Assembly (NCBI GenBank): GCA_002435755.1
Contig: DIYH01000040.1
Location: 248,001 to 312,000 of the forward strand
DNA: 64,000 nt
Origin: Flammeovirgaceae bacterium UBA6059
Lineage (GTDB): Bacteria > Bacteroidota > Bacteroidia > Cytophagales > Cyclobacteriaceae
Reading direction: 5' to 3'
This document shows, piece after piece, positions 7,963 through 17,968 of the stretch. Each line of letters begins with the position of its first letter. The first letter of the stretch is position 1. Below the pieces are notes generated by a model. It had not been told where the DNA came from and ran no database searches. It saw only the letters and a program-made list of their open reading frames with translations. The position numbers and the translations under genes are program-made.

Positions 7963-10386
7963 TTATTCGGTTGGCTGAAGGGTGATAGTTGCTTGTATTT
8001 GATCACTGTTATTGGAAGGAACGTCCGTAAAGAGTAGTGGGTAGTACTCTCCTGTGGCCCATTGATCAATCATGTGAGCATACATGGGATGACCGGGGTT
8101 GCCCGTTTGGCTACCCGGGTAGACACCCCAGCCTTTGGGGCCATCAGGTGTCATTTCGACAACCATCCGCCATGATGGGCCGTGACGCTGGCTTGCCGCA
8201 TTCACGATATTGCGGTAGCCACCAATTCCTACCTGATCTACTGTAAATGGCTCTAACCTTAGTAAATGCTGAATAGTAGTGTTTTTGTAAGAAGACCATT
8301 GCGGCTCCATACCGGTCTGTGACATCCAGTTATCAAGACTGTCAAGGGTTTGCTTGAAAGTCCGCTGATAGAGTACAGTGGCTGTTTCAATATTGTTGGT
8401 TGATCTATCGTCCATAAAGGCATGGTCATGATAGTTGCGCAACAGGTAGTAGGTATTGTAGGTGCTTGGCCGATAGTATGCATAATCCAGTTCCTCAAAT
8501 TCGTCCCAGACGGATTGATAAAGTATGGACCACCAGGTCTCAAAATAGGAGGGAGCTTCTCTGTCTGGCTCGGCGAAGTAGTCCCATGCTCGGAGCAAGT
8601 CATATACCTCACGTTCTCTTGTAGTAAAACTGATGGTGTCCAGGCTATCAAGCATCATAGGCAGTGCCTCTGACGCCTTGTAGTCATAGTTATCATTTTG
8701 TAGCTCCATCATATCCTCAGGCAGGATGTTTTGCATGACTTTCAGACGGTCATTGATCCGTCTGTTGCGGTAGTATTCATAGCTGAAATCATAGCTGTAA
8801 TAAGGATAGGTCGAGTCAGATGGATGTTGATTGGCCGAAGAAACAAAACCACGCTCAGGGTTACGCTCATAAATGGCGTGTTCGTGAGGAATGAAGCCAC
8901 TCCACTCATGGTTAGAGTTGGCTCCATCAAGTAGAAACTTGCCCTGACCTTCCCATTTGATAGGGAACTTACCATTGATCCAAAGTGCTATGTCACCACC
9001 AGAACTGGCAAAAGCACAGTTTTGTGGAGGACCTGTATAATAGCTAAATGCCTCGACATATTCATCGTAGTTGTTGGCCTTATTGAGCAAAAAGAAGGTG
9101 CGCTGTTCATCAGAAGCATCATGAGCAGTCCAACGCATAGCAAAGTTGAGCTGCTCACCATCACCCATGAAATTGCGATCATAGCTTACCGGGCCATAGT
9201 GCGTGAAGATAATTGTATCCATTACGTCTTCTCCATCTCTTACAGTGATCCTCTCGATGGATTTGTCTGTTTTAAGCCATTTGTTGTCGTACTTGTACTC
9301 ATCTCTTTTGTCGTCTCTAAACTCGATCTTATACCAGTCCACCACATCTCTTTTTGCGTTAGTAAAGCCCCAACTGATCGAGTCGTTGAACCCTATTATG
9401 ACAAAAGGCGCTCCTGGTAGGGTAGCCCCAAATACATTGTAGGAAGGAGAGTTGAGATGAGCGACATACCAGATGGAGGGTAAGTTCAAACCAAGGTCCG
9501 GTTCATTGGCGAGGATTGGATTTCCAGAATTGGTCTTGCTACCAGCCACAACAAAGTTGTTACTACCATTATCAGGATTTGGGTTTGTGACCGTCTTATG
9601 GATCTTTAAGTCAGGGTATGCAGTGTCAAGAGCTATTGCCGGTAGTGGCTCGAAATTGAACGGAGTGCCTGCTGATATCACTGGGTCTATGCCAGGATGC
9701 CTATCGGGAAAGAGTAGATCAAAAGTCTCTTGCCCAAGTGCATTTCTAAGGTTTGTATTTTCCAGGTCCATCTCTGCTCTCGACAGGTCGTTGGACATCT
9801 GCTTTAGGAGCAAGCATGTTTTATAAACACTCCATGCTTCGGGTTGGTAGTCCAATAACTTGTATTCTATAGGCAACTGCTGGTAGTCTACCCGATCTAT
9901 GTAGGCATTAATGCCATCACTATATGCCTTTACTAGCTTGTGTACGTCAGGGTCTTTTTCGAGCTGTTGTTCCGACAGTTGGGCAGCATGCTTCATGCCT
10001 TTGCGTCGCTGGGTTTTGTCAAAGTTGATGGCCTGGGGCCCTATGACTTCAGATATCCTACCTTCTGTAGCAAGCAACTGAAACTCCATCTGCCATAGCC
10101 TGTGATATGCGGTAATGTAGCCTTGAGCAAAAAACAGGTCCTCATCAGTTTCAGCGAAAATGTGAGGCACCATCATATCGTCAAATTGGATAGCGACAGG
10201 CTGACTGATACCATCGAGTTTTAGATCGGACGCTAAGTGAACACCATCTTTTTCACCATTTTGCCAGAACCCGGCAAATGGATCCATGAATTTCCCCAGG
10301 GGGGGGATCTGATCGTTCTTTGTATTAAGAAAATAAAGAAGGGTGGCAGTAAGGATCAGCGAGAGGAGAAATCTGAAAATCTTCAT
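7963..10386 (-). CDS. Penicillin acylase family protein (Ntn hydrolase)
   Basis: 808 residues from the chosen ATG at 10386, which begins a membrane/signal segment MKIFRFLLSLILTATLLYFL; an upstream in-frame start would put 18 residues before it. The precursor has an A-chain-like part (about residues 35-270), then the autocatalytic junction GSNNFVV, where Ser275 would become the N-terminal nucleophile of the B chain. NEPDLGLNLPSIWYVAHL and GFNDSISWGFTNA downstream match the family core. Members hydrolyse amide bonds of penicillins, N-acyl homoserine lactones or other acylated amines; the substrate cannot be predicted here. Likely periplasmic. Confidence 0.92.
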   Translation of the reverse strand: MKIFRFLLSLILTATLLYFLNTKNDQIPPLGKFMDPFAGFWQNGEKDGVHLASDLKLDGISQPVAIQFDDMMVPHIFAETDEDLFFAQGYITAYHRLWQMEFQLLATEGRISEVIGPQAINFDKTQRRKGMKHAAQLSEQQLEKDPDVHKLVKAYSDGINAYIDRVDYQQLPIEYKLLDYQPEAWSVYKTCLLLKQMSNDLSRAEMDLENTNLRNALGQETFDLLFPDRHPGIDPVISAGTPFNFEPLPAIALDTAYPDLKIHKTVTNPNPDNGSNNFVVAGSKTNSGNPILANEPDLGLNLPSIWYVAHLNSPSYNVFGATLPGAPFVIIGFNDSISWGFTNAKRDVVDWYKIEFRDDKRDEYKYDNKWLKTDKSIERITVRDGEDVMDTIIFTHYGPVSYDRNFMGDGEQLNFAMRWTAHDASDEQRTFFLLNKANNYDEYVEAFSYYTGPPQNCAFASSGGDIALWINGKFPIKWEGQGKFLLDGANSNHEWSGFIPHEHAIYERNPERGFVSSANQHPSDSTYPYYSYDFSYEYYRNRRINDRLKVMQNILPEDMMELQNDNYDYKASEALPMMLDSLDTISFTTREREVYDLLRAWDYFAEPDREAPSYFETWWSILYQSVWDEFEELDYAYYRPSTYNTYYLLRNYHDHAFMDDRSTNNIETATVLYQRTFKQTLDSLDNWMSQTGMEPQWSSYKNTTIQHLLRLEPFTVDQVGIGGYRNIVNAASQRHGPSWRMVVEMTPDGPKGWGVYPGSQTGNPGHPMYAHMIDQWATGEYYPLLFTDVPSNNSDQIQATITLQPTE

Positions 10387-10478
10387 TAAGCTGGAATTTG
10401 GAGCGAATATAATGATTTGTAGGCAGTCGGAAGGCAGCACTATAGCGTGTCAATTTAATTCTTACTATTATTGTTTTA

Positions 10479-11093
10479 GTGGTAGCTAACAAGATCTATC
10501 GGACCTGGATCAAGCCCATTGCTGACATATTGTTGGCATTTGTGCTGCTGCTATTGTTAGCACCATTGATGCTATTGATCGCTCTGGTTAACTATCTGCT
10601 TTATCAACATATCGTTTTTGTGCAACCTCGGCCAGGTTACCAGGATAAGGTATTTGACCTATACAAGTTCCAAACCATGCATGTTGATGATTCCGGTAGG
10701 ATGAGCGACGAGGAAAGGCTCACTTCTTTTGGTTCTTTGCTACGCCGATTGTCCCTCGATGAGCTACCGCAATTGGTCAACATAATCAAGGGGGAGATGA
10801 GTTTTGTAGGGCCGAGACCCTATCTGGTCGAATACTTGCCTCTGTATAACAAAGAGCATCAAAAAAGGCATTATGTTAAGCCTGGAATTACAGGTCTTGC
10901 TCAAGTTAATGGTCGCAATCGACTGGACTGGGAGCGTAGGCTGGACCTGGATGTTACTTATGTTAACAATATAAGTTTCGGTCTGGACCTTAAAGTACTG
11001 TTGTTGACGTTAGTGCAGTTAGTCAAAATGAAAGAAGTAGATGAAGAAGGGCAGATCGGCTCAACAAGGTTTACAGGATACCAGGCCCACTAG
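10479..11093 (+). CDS. Undecaprenyl-phosphate sugar phosphotransferase (bacterial sugar transferase, PglC/WcaJ type)
   Basis: 204 residues. A single N-terminal hydrophobic helix (ILLAFVLLLLLAPLMLLIAL) is followed by the cytoplasmic catalytic domain with LRRLSLDELPQLVNIIKG, MSFVGPRP and KPGITGLAQVNGRN, the standard signatures of monotopic phosphoglycosyl transferases. The KFRSM-like motif here reads KFQTM. It would load the first sugar phosphate onto a lipid carrier. It starts with GTG at 10479 and overlaps the next gene, a nucleotide-sugar aminotransferase homologue, by 53 nt, so the two probably act in one glycan pathway. Confidence 0.92.
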   Translation: MVANKIYRTWIKPIADILLAFVLLLLLAPLMLLIALVNYLLYQHIVFVQPRPGYQDKVFDLYKFQTMHVDDSGRMSDEERLTSFGSLLRRLSLDELPQLVNIIKGEMSFVGPRPYLVEYLPLYNKEHQKRHYVKPGITGLAQVNGRNRLDWERRLDLDVTYVNNISFGLDLKVLLLTLVQLVKMKEVDEEGQIGSTRFTGYQAH

Positions 11094-12201
11094 GCCTCAA
11101 ATCTATCTTACTCCGCCTCATATCGACGAGGATGAGCATCGGCTGATGGATGAGGTGCTCCGTAGCAATTGGATCGCGCCAGCTGGCCCACACCTTGAGC
11201 TTTTTGAGGATATGCTGTCCCTTTATCACCTGGGCCGCAGGGTCATGCTACTCAATTCGGGTACGGCGGCTATCCACCTTGCACTCAAGGCCATAGGGAT
11301 TGTAGAGGGGGACTATGTATTGTGCAGTGACTTTACTTTCAGTGCTACCGCCAATCCGATCATCTATGAGCGGGGAGTACCTGTATTTGTAGATGCAGAA
11401 CCTGATAGCTGGGGTATGGACCCGCGGTTGCTGGACCAGGCGATACGGTCTTTGGATAACAAGCCTGCCGCGATCATCGTAGTACATGCCTATGGTATGC
11501 CAGCAAAGATCAAAGAGATTATGATTGTGGCCCGAAAGTATGGCATACCGGTCATTGAAGATGCTGCAGAGTGCCTAGGAAGCCAGATCGACGGTACGCC
11601 GTGCGGGCTGGAAGGGGACTATGGAGTGTTGTCATTTAATGGCAATAAGATAGTAACGACGGGTGGTGGAGGTGCATTGATCTTCAAAGACAAATCAAAG
11701 TATGATGAGATGCATACCATGGCATCACAGGGGCATACTACAGGCGATTATCGCTATGCCTCGCTTGGATACAACTATCGCATGAGCAATGTGGCGGCAG
11801 GACTAGGTATAGCCCAATTCCGCAAGCTCACAGAAAAAGTGGAGAAGAAAAGAAGTATCTATGAACGTTATGCTTCACTCCTTGGCTCACTGGATCGTAT
11901 CCGAATGCAATATGAGACGTCAGGCGCTTACTCTAACCGCTGGTTATCCAATGTCATTATCAATTTACCCCCGGCGAAAATTATACGTCTGGTCAGAGCA
12001 CTTCAGGAGGAAGGGATAGAAGCAAGACCCATATGGAGACCCCTTCACTTACAGTCCATTTACCCTAAATCGCTTTATAAAGGGGGGGAAATCGGCCTTG
12101 ACCTGCATGAGCATGGTATCAGTTTGCCATCAGGCACATCTCTGACCGATGAAGACCAGAGCAGGGTCATCGATCAGGTTCTACATTTTGTCAAAGGCTG
12201 A
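11041..12201 (+). CDS. DegT/DnrJ/EryC1/StrS family PLP aminotransferase
   Basis: 386 residues. The fold-type I sugar aminotransferase signatures are visible: NSGTAAIHLALKAIG, DFTFSATANPI, VIEDAAECLGS, and the PLP lysine in FNGNKIVTTGGGGAL, followed by GYNYRMSNVAAGLG. Such enzymes aminate UDP-linked keto sugars (PglE-like). With the preceding sugar transferase it suggests synthesis of an aminosugar-initiated lipid-linked glycan, for example for protein O-glycosylation or a capsule. The remaining pathway genes are not adjacent. Its 3' end overlaps the convergent gene by 21 nt. Confidence 0.93.
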   Translation: MKKGRSAQQGLQDTRPTRPQIYLTPPHIDEDEHRLMDEVLRSNWIAPAGPHLELFEDMLSLYHLGRRVMLLNSGTAAIHLALKAIGIVEGDYVLCSDFTFSATANPIIYERGVPVFVDAEPDSWGMDPRLLDQAIRSLDNKPAAIIVVHAYGMPAKIKEIMIVARKYGIPVIEDAAECLGSQIDGTPCGLEGDYGVLSFNGNKIVTTGGGGALIFKDKSKYDEMHTMASQGHTTGDYRYASLGYNYRMSNVAAGLGIAQFRKLTEKVEKKRSIYERYASLLGSLDRIRMQYETSGAYSNRWLSNVIINLPPAKIIRLVRALQEEGIEARPIWRPLHLQSIYPKSLYKGGEIGLDLHEHGISLPSGTSLTDEDQSRVIDQVLHFVKG

Positions 12202-13068
12202 CGGTTTTTTGTAGAGCTTTTGTTTGGAATGCTTTGCACCCTTGTTGATAAACAGGTCTGGGGGTAGATACACCTCAAGTTTGACTGTGATCATATAGTA
12301 ACTATCTCGACTGGCCTCATCGCCGCGCTGAGCACCCGGTACCAGTCGATCATAGACTGCCTGGTCTATCACGCCAACTTCATCTTTGCGGTTGGATAGA
12401 GCAGTAGCTATTGGATCATCAAAAGGCCCTCCATAAGTACCTGATACGTCATCCAGGTAATCAGAAAAAGTAAGCCTGTAACTTAATTCGGGGATTAAGT
12501 TCACAAACTCATTGAGCGCGAGTTTGGCACCCAGCCCTACCGGAACGATAAATGCAGAGCCTCCGTAGTTGCGACCTTCAGTATTGAAATCCCGCAGTGC
12601 GTAAGTAGTACCATCCAGGTCTGTTTTAGGATTGTGGAAGACAAGCCCAACACCTAAGCTGACATATGGATCAATTGGCTTACGCTTGTAGTACATTCCC
12701 TGGTAGGCATTGAGAAAATAATACATACCCGATAGCTCTATCTCTATATTACTGGACCTGAAACTCAGGTTGCGTTGAAGGCTGAAATCATCTTCTGCTC
12801 GCGAATCCGAGCCTGATATATTGAACCAGCGCGCTTCGAATCGTGCAGATAGCCGACTGAGCAACCTTGCTTCCACACCCATACTGGCTGAGGCAAGCCC
12901 TGGCTGGAAGGCTCTTCCATGAGATAAATCACCCGAGTAGCCCACTTTGCCTGAACCCACATTGACCGAGAAGTACCTGTCATTGTATTGCCAACCGAGG
13001 AAGCTTTGGGCTTGAGTACTCAATCCCACTCCAACTGTTAGTAGGCATATTATCCAAGTGTTGCGCAT
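12181..13068 (-). CDS. Outer-membrane beta-barrel protein (DUF6089-like)
   Basis: 295 residues with a signal peptide (WIICLLTVGVGLSTQAQ) and repeated amphipathic strands with aromatic ends, e.g. YFSVNVGSGKVGYSGDLS, LSARFEARWFNISG, PYVSLGVGLVFHNPK and NLIPELSYRLTFSDYLDD. This is the pattern of Bacteroidota porin-like/DUF6089 proteins that often carry an opacity-like barrel. The C-terminal 20 residues are basic and may lie outside the barrel. Transport or structural role unknown. It converges on the aminotransferase gene and overlaps its end. Confidence 0.8.
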   Translation of the reverse strand: MRNTWIICLLTVGVGLSTQAQSFLGWQYNDRYFSVNVGSGKVGYSGDLSHGRAFQPGLASASMGVEARLLSRLSARFEARWFNISGSDSRAEDDFSLQRNLSFRSSNIEIELSGMYYFLNAYQGMYYKRKPIDPYVSLGVGLVFHNPKTDLDGTTYALRDFNTEGRNYGGSAFIVPVGLGAKLALNEFVNLIPELSYRLTFSDYLDDVSGTYGGPFDDPIATALSNRKDEVGVIDQAVYDRLVPGAQRGDEASRDSYYMITVKLEVYLPPDLFINKGAKHSKQKLYKKPSAFDKM

Positions 13069-13815
13069 AGAGTGGAAAATTAGTTAAAAAGACGATATCA
13101 TTAGAGAGTCCAACTACGCTTGTTATGATCTGGTCTAAACACAGCCTAATAAGTAACTGATACGGAGTTTCAAACCATTAGTCAAAGGGATATCTGCCAG
13201 ATGTTTTATTGCATAGTTTGTGTTAGCGGTGCTGAATACTCCAGGAGAATATCAATAAACCGTTAAGTGTTTTTTTTCACCTCATTCTCAGTCACTTATG
13301 GATTTATGATTTTTATCATATTGCTATTTTCGTTTATTCTATCATTATTTGATTCAGCTAATAGGGTATTGTTAAGGAGAATTGCTGCTCTTGTGAAAGC
13401 AAGTGATTTGTTCGCTCAACATGGGTAGATTTTTTTTTAAGAATGGTTCACTGTGAATAGACAGTGAGTTTTTTAATATAATACCTAACCAAAATGAGTC
13501 GTGAGATTCTATTTTTATGTTGTTCTATCCGAGTAGAAACGACATTACAAAGGTTTATGCATTTCTTAGTGCCAAATGCTTTGTCTGGTCTAGGACTTTC
13601 ATACGTATCAGCGCGAAAGACTTCATATGCTGCCTTGGTATCAACTTTGTCACTTATTGAATGTGAGGTAATAGTGCCTCATCTTTTGTCTATTAATCCT
13701 ATTGTTTACTCTTCAAACCCAAATCAGGAGAGACCCAATTGCGAAATATATAATATACTGCCAAGTTCAAGAATTAGGATGACCTCCATTCAAGAATTAA
13801 CTAAATGATCTCATA
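13069..13815 (+). other. 747-nt AT-rich intergenic region, no convincing gene
   Basis: The region separates the divergent beta-barrel gene from the secreted-protein operon. It contains long T tracts, a strong terminator at 13448-13474 and an open frame at 13494-13808 that has no plausible protein character. The terminator has no coding gene upstream on its strand for more than 1.2 kb, so an unannotated RNA or an operon leader may lie in 13069-13447. Confidence 0.5.
13448..13474 (+). terminator. Rho-independent terminator without an obvious upstream gene
   Basis: TCACTGT (13448-13454) and ACAGTGA (13461-13467) form a perfect 7-bp stem with a GAATAG loop, followed by GTTTTTT. The T run is on the + strand only. 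It could end a small RNA or act as an attenuator in the leader of the operon that starts at 13816. Confidence 0.7.
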
Positions 13816-16728
13816 ATGCGAATATTAGTACTCCTAGTCTTTCTTAATTGTGTTATTAGTGACCTCTGTGCACAGGTCGGAGTACCGTCATTGTCGGCCC
13901 TTCAGTCGATCCGGAGTACAAATGCTCAAGGACTATATACCGGACATTTAAAGGTTTATGTCCCGCTGTATGAGTTTTCAGGAATAGGAATGAATTTACC
14001 CATTGGGTTGAGCTATAATACGCGTGGTGTGAAGGTAAACGATAATTCTGGCATCCTTGGAATGAACTGGAGTTTGCAGGCCGGTGGCAATGTTTCAAGA
14101 GTTGTGAGGGGAGTGCCTGATGAGGAAGATAGTGGTATGTGTAATATCGCTAGCAATGACATTCTGAACGCCGATAACGAAGCAATATTTGATGGATCTG
14201 TAGATGGTGAACCGGACATATACTACTATTCATATCCTGGAGGATCAGGTAAGTTTTATATAGAAGACGGCCGAGCTTATACGATACCCTATCAAGATGT
14301 TTTGATTGACCTCTCCGGTTTTTGCGCAAATACGGATCCGGATCATCCTGGCTCATTCAAAATTACTGATCAATATGGATATCAATATCTTTATGAGAAT
14401 TCAGCGGGAGGATTACTAAACGACTACAGTAAGTACCTAGATGGTGAAAATGTCGGTGATTTAATATCCAATAATCAATCCTTTACAGTCGACAACTGGA
14501 ACCTTACAGAGATCAAAGATCACAACGGAATCTCGCAGTTCTTTTTTGAATATCCTGGGATACCACAGCTATATCATACTAGAAGCGATGTATACGATTT
14601 GTATCTACCTCTAGATGGTAAATGCGGAGAGTATAGCCAAAGAATAGTGAAATCAAGATCGATTAGTACCAGGGCGTATGACTTTCCAAGCAAAATCTCC
14701 AATAATAGAGGCTCAATAGAGTTTTCAAAAGAGGCCTGGACTGGTAATATTCATAGTTACATTAATATCACGGTTTCCGACTTTCACCAAAATGAAGTTT
14801 TTAGATATAGATTACACTTGAAGAACTATGCGGCCCTTAGCAATCCTCAGGATGAGACTTCTGTTTGCCCCGTTAACACATTAGAGCTATCTAGATATCC
14901 TTGTCGGCGCAAATATCTTGAGAAGATCGAAAAAATATCAAGTGATAATAATGACACTATTGTCTACAGATCATTTGAATACATCGATCCTGACAAGTTA
15001 CCGCCACGCAATTCTGCTTTTCAAGACTTTTGGGGCTATGCAAGATATCATTTCGCTGCGGTAGACTATGGCGATTACAGATCGACCATACCAAAGATTC
15101 AGATTCAGTCAACGAGATATGGATACGCTGATAAGCAGCCCAGTAGTTATGATGTTTATGCTAAAAGAGGCCTTTTAAAAGCTATGAATCTCGGTACTGG
15201 AGGAAGGGTGGAGTACGAGTATGAACGTAACAAAGGAGAGCCGATCTCAGGGAACTCTTCGCAGTTCCAATCATGGTTTGGGTACTTTGATTCTCCATAT
15301 GGGCCTGGGTTTAGGATAAAGGAAGTAAGAGCTTATGCGGGCGATCAATATAGCAATGATCAAGTGGTTAAATTCGAGTATTTCGGAGGTCGATTTAAGC
15401 AACCATATTTGGTTTGGAGAATTGATAATGGCCCAGTTCAGGTTGAAGATGAGCAAATTCTAGCTTGTGATGAGGAGTATTTGGTTATTTCCAGCTCAAG
15501 TCAAAATGCCTTGTATGACCTTGACGGCAATGATATTGGCTATGAAAAAGTAAGAGAAGTTCGAGCAGACGGTTCATGGACTGAATATTCTTTCACCAAT
15601 AGAGATTATGAGGATTTACCGCCAAACACTTATTTGAACTCTCACCTCAATGTCCTTGCCCCGGAAGGGCCCCCATTTTCTCCATACACTTCTCAAAGTT
15701 GGAAAAGAGGCTTGGTTTGGAAAGTAGATCAATACGATGTTCAAGGAGATCTGGTAAAGCGAACAGAGAATGAGTACCAGTTGAATACTGACGCCAAACA
15801 TCAATTAACAGCTAAATTCGTCGATCAGCAGGTAGTTGGAAAATATACAGTTGGCGAGTATACTGTTCGGTCAAGTCCAGTAAGTCTGACCACCTCACGC
15901 ACGCTATTAATCGATCAAGGCGCATCTGGCAACTACGCTGGAACCGTCACCTACAACGAATTTGAAAATGCCTACAATTATCTGCGGTCCTCTTCTATAA
16001 TAGACAGCAATGGTGATACTTTAAAACGGGAGTATGTTTATCCTTTTGATTTGGTCACTTCTCAAGGAGAGGGTGATTTAGAGTCGCAAGGAGTATATCA
16101 TATGAAGAGCAGACATCTGCACGGTGTACCCATTGAGATTATTGACTATAGAAATGGGTTTACTACCAATGGTGTGCTCACCACTTACAGGCTTTTTTCA
16201 AACAGTGACTTACACCCGTATCGAAGTTATGTCTTGGAGAATAAAGCTCCACTAACAAACGGCTTGTTTGGTGATGGCTTTTTTAGAACGCACAACTTAC
16301 TATTTAGTCAGCAAATCTTTTATGATGATAGATACGAGCTTCTAACGGAGTTTCTCGATTATAATGATGAAGGTCAGCTTAGGCTCTCTCTTAGTAGAGG
16401 TGATATTATTCAGGAGAATAGTTATGATACAGGTCATCATTTAGATAGTAAATCCATTTATTCATTAGAAGCGATTACCAATTGCATATTACCCGATGAA
16501 TCTATTGATGCTACTTGTGTTTTGTCTACTCCTAAGCCATGGGCAAGAACTCAAAGTTTCTCTTACCGACGCATGATAGGTCTTTCGTCAAAGACAGATA
16601 TCAATGGGAGAAGAACCATATATGAGTATGACAACTTTGGTAGGTTGAAACTGGTACAAGACCATGAAGGAAACATAGTACAGAAGTATGAATACAAGCT
16701 ACTTAACCAATCAGGTGTGGACCCTTGA
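13816..16728 (+). CDS. Large secreted YD-repeat (Rhs-like) protein without toxin tip
   Basis: 970 residues with a signal peptide (MRILVLLVFLNCVISDLCAQ). Next comes the N-terminal module common in Bacteroidota YD/Rhs proteins: NLPIGLSYNTRGVKVND, LGMNWSLQAGGNVSRVVRG. A long beta-rich body follows, closing with YD-type motifs (RTIYEYDNFGRLKLVQDHEG, KYEYKL). It stops there: no DPxGL-type core and no variable C-terminal tip are seen, so it is not itself a complete polymorphic toxin. It is the first gene of a five- or six-gene operon leading to the giant Rhs toxin and may form part of its shell or delivery partner (inference). Its stop overlaps the next start. Confidence 0.85.
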   Translation: MRILVLLVFLNCVISDLCAQVGVPSLSALQSIRSTNAQGLYTGHLKVYVPLYEFSGIGMNLPIGLSYNTRGVKVNDNSGILGMNWSLQAGGNVSRVVRGVPDEEDSGMCNIASNDILNADNEAIFDGSVDGEPDIYYYSYPGGSGKFYIEDGRAYTIPYQDVLIDLSGFCANTDPDHPGSFKITDQYGYQYLYENSAGGLLNDYSKYLDGENVGDLISNNQSFTVDNWNLTEIKDHNGISQFFFEYPGIPQLYHTRSDVYDLYLPLDGKCGEYSQRIVKSRSISTRAYDFPSKISNNRGSIEFSKEAWTGNIHSYINITVSDFHQNEVFRYRLHLKNYAALSNPQDETSVCPVNTLELSRYPCRRKYLEKIEKISSDNNDTIVYRSFEYIDPDKLPPRNSAFQDFWGYARYHFAAVDYGDYRSTIPKIQIQSTRYGYADKQPSSYDVYAKRGLLKAMNLGTGGRVEYEYERNKGEPISGNSSQFQSWFGYFDSPYGPGFRIKEVRAYAGDQYSNDQVVKFEYFGGRFKQPYLVWRIDNGPVQVEDEQILACDEEYLVISSSSQNALYDLDGNDIGYEKVREVRADGSWTEYSFTNRDYEDLPPNTYLNSHLNVLAPEGPPFSPYTSQSWKRGLVWKVDQYDVQGDLVKRTENEYQLNTDAKHQLTAKFVDQQVVGKYTVGEYTVRSSPVSLTTSRTLLIDQGASGNYAGTVTYNEFENAYNYLRSSSIIDSNGDTLKREYVYPFDLVTSQGEGDLESQGVYHMKSRHLHGVPIEIIDYRNGFTTNGVLTTYRLFSNSDLHPYRSYVLENKAPLTNGLFGDGFFRTHNLLFSQQIFYDDRYELLTEFLDYNDEGQLRLSLSRGDIIQENSYDTGHHLDSKSIYSLEAITNCILPDESIDATCVLSTPKPWARTQSFSYRRMIGLSSKTDINGRRTIYEYDNFGRLKLVQDHEGNIVQKYEYKLLNQSGVDP

Positions 16729-17966
16729 GAGCAGTTTTTACCATATTGTACTTCACCCTCTTTTTGAGTCCGGCTATTGGTCAGATCAATACTGAATTAA
16801 AAGTCAACAACCGCTATTTAGATCAAGTTGATCAACATGGGCAGGAGTGGAAAGGTTTCAAGAAGGACAGCCTTGCAAAGCTCAATGCATACAGAGAGCA
16901 GGTTAGGGATGAGGTCCGTTTGCTCAAGCAACAGCTGAAGCAACATGAGAAGTATCAGCTTTATACCCATACGGCAGATAGTCTGGAGGAAGCGCTGGGC
17001 CGTACACAAGCCTTAAGCGATAGTCTAACATTAGCAAAAAAGAATATCGAGTGGAAACAGATTTATGCACAGTCCCTCATCATGGCGGAGGAAGTACTTT
17101 CTGAAAATAAGCTCTATCAGGACCTCTCCTCCTATGACACTACAATTGACACCACAATGCTTAACAATCTGGATGCTGACAGTCTGTTGGTACTCGGATT
17201 GGATCATGTTGAGAAGCAAGCAGCTCAAGAACTGTCGAGGAAGCTGGAAGATGGGATACAGACAACACCACAACTCAATGAGCTGACAGGCGAAACAGAA
17301 GCATTGAATATGATGGATCAGGCAAAGACATCATTCAGTCCAACCATGGAAAGCACCCGAAATGCCTTTGCAAAAGCCTCTCAACTCTCTGCAAGAGATT
17401 TTTTCAGCCAAAACGAAGCAAAAGTGATCAATGCCATTCAAGTATTGGATACGGCAAAGCTAAAAGAAAAGCAGCTGGGCACTTTTGAAGATGGGCGCAA
17501 TGCCCGGCCCTGGTCTGAACGCTTTAGCTATGGAGGCAACTTGCAATTGGAACTTTCCGAAACTACCCAGATCGACTTTTCACCCTGGGCAGGATGGAGT
17601 GTAAGAAAGCAATGGATGTGGGCATTGGGCTTCAACTACAGATCGGCGTGGAGTTTTGACAATGGGTTGGACCGTCTGAGCGGACAAGAGCATTATGGGG
17701 CCAGGATATTCACCGAGTATGAATTTTGGAAAGGGATTTACCTGCATGGAGAGAGTGAGCGACTATGGCATACAAGAACTGCACTGGAAGATAGTGATAT
17801 GGCACCCGGTCGAGGGGTCAATGGATGGCTACTTGGTCTGGGGAAGGCCTACCAGATCAAAGGCAAGTTGCAAGGCAACTTCCAGGTGTTGTACAACTTC
17901 AACTATGAAACAGATGGGCCCTATCAAAAGCCCTGGATCATACGATTTGGATTAAGACATAATTAA
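16725..17966 (+). CDS. Secreted coiled-coil protein with C-terminal outer-membrane beta-barrel
   Basis: 413 residues starting with TTG overlapping the upstream TGA. A signal peptide (VFTILYFTLFLSPAIGQ) precedes about 220 residues of Lys/Glu/Gln-rich coiled coil (for example VRLLKQQLKQHEKYQL). A C-terminal part of about 150 residues (from SYGGNLQLELSETTQI) has alternating strands ending in IIRFGLRHN, as expected for a small outer-membrane barrel. The layout, a periplasmic helical stalk plus a barrel anchor, and its place inside an Rhs operon suggest a role in exporting or displaying the Rhs proteins. That is inference; I do not recognise a named family. Confidence 0.75.
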   Translation: MRAVFTILYFTLFLSPAIGQINTELKVNNRYLDQVDQHGQEWKGFKKDSLAKLNAYREQVRDEVRLLKQQLKQHEKYQLYTHTADSLEEALGRTQALSDSLTLAKKNIEWKQIYAQSLIMAEEVLSENKLYQDLSSYDTTIDTTMLNNLDADSLLVLGLDHVEKQAAQELSRKLEDGIQTTPQLNELTGETEALNMMDQAKTSFSPTMESTRNAFAKASQLSARDFFSQNEAKVINAIQVLDTAKLKEKQLGTFEDGRNARPWSERFSYGGNLQLELSETTQIDFSPWAGWSVRKQWMWALGFNYRSAWSFDNGLDRLSGQEHYGARIFTEYEFWKGIYLHGESERLWHTRTALEDSDMAPGRGVNGWLLGLGKAYQIKGKLQGNFQVLYNFNYETDGPYQKPWIIRFGLRHN

Positions 17967-17968
17967 AG

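Noticed and set aside
13494..13808. Open frame of 104 codons in the gap before the secreted operon
   Set aside because: Composition is erratic, with no signal peptide, domain or coupling to neighbours; it lies just after a terminator in AT-rich DNA and looks like chance.
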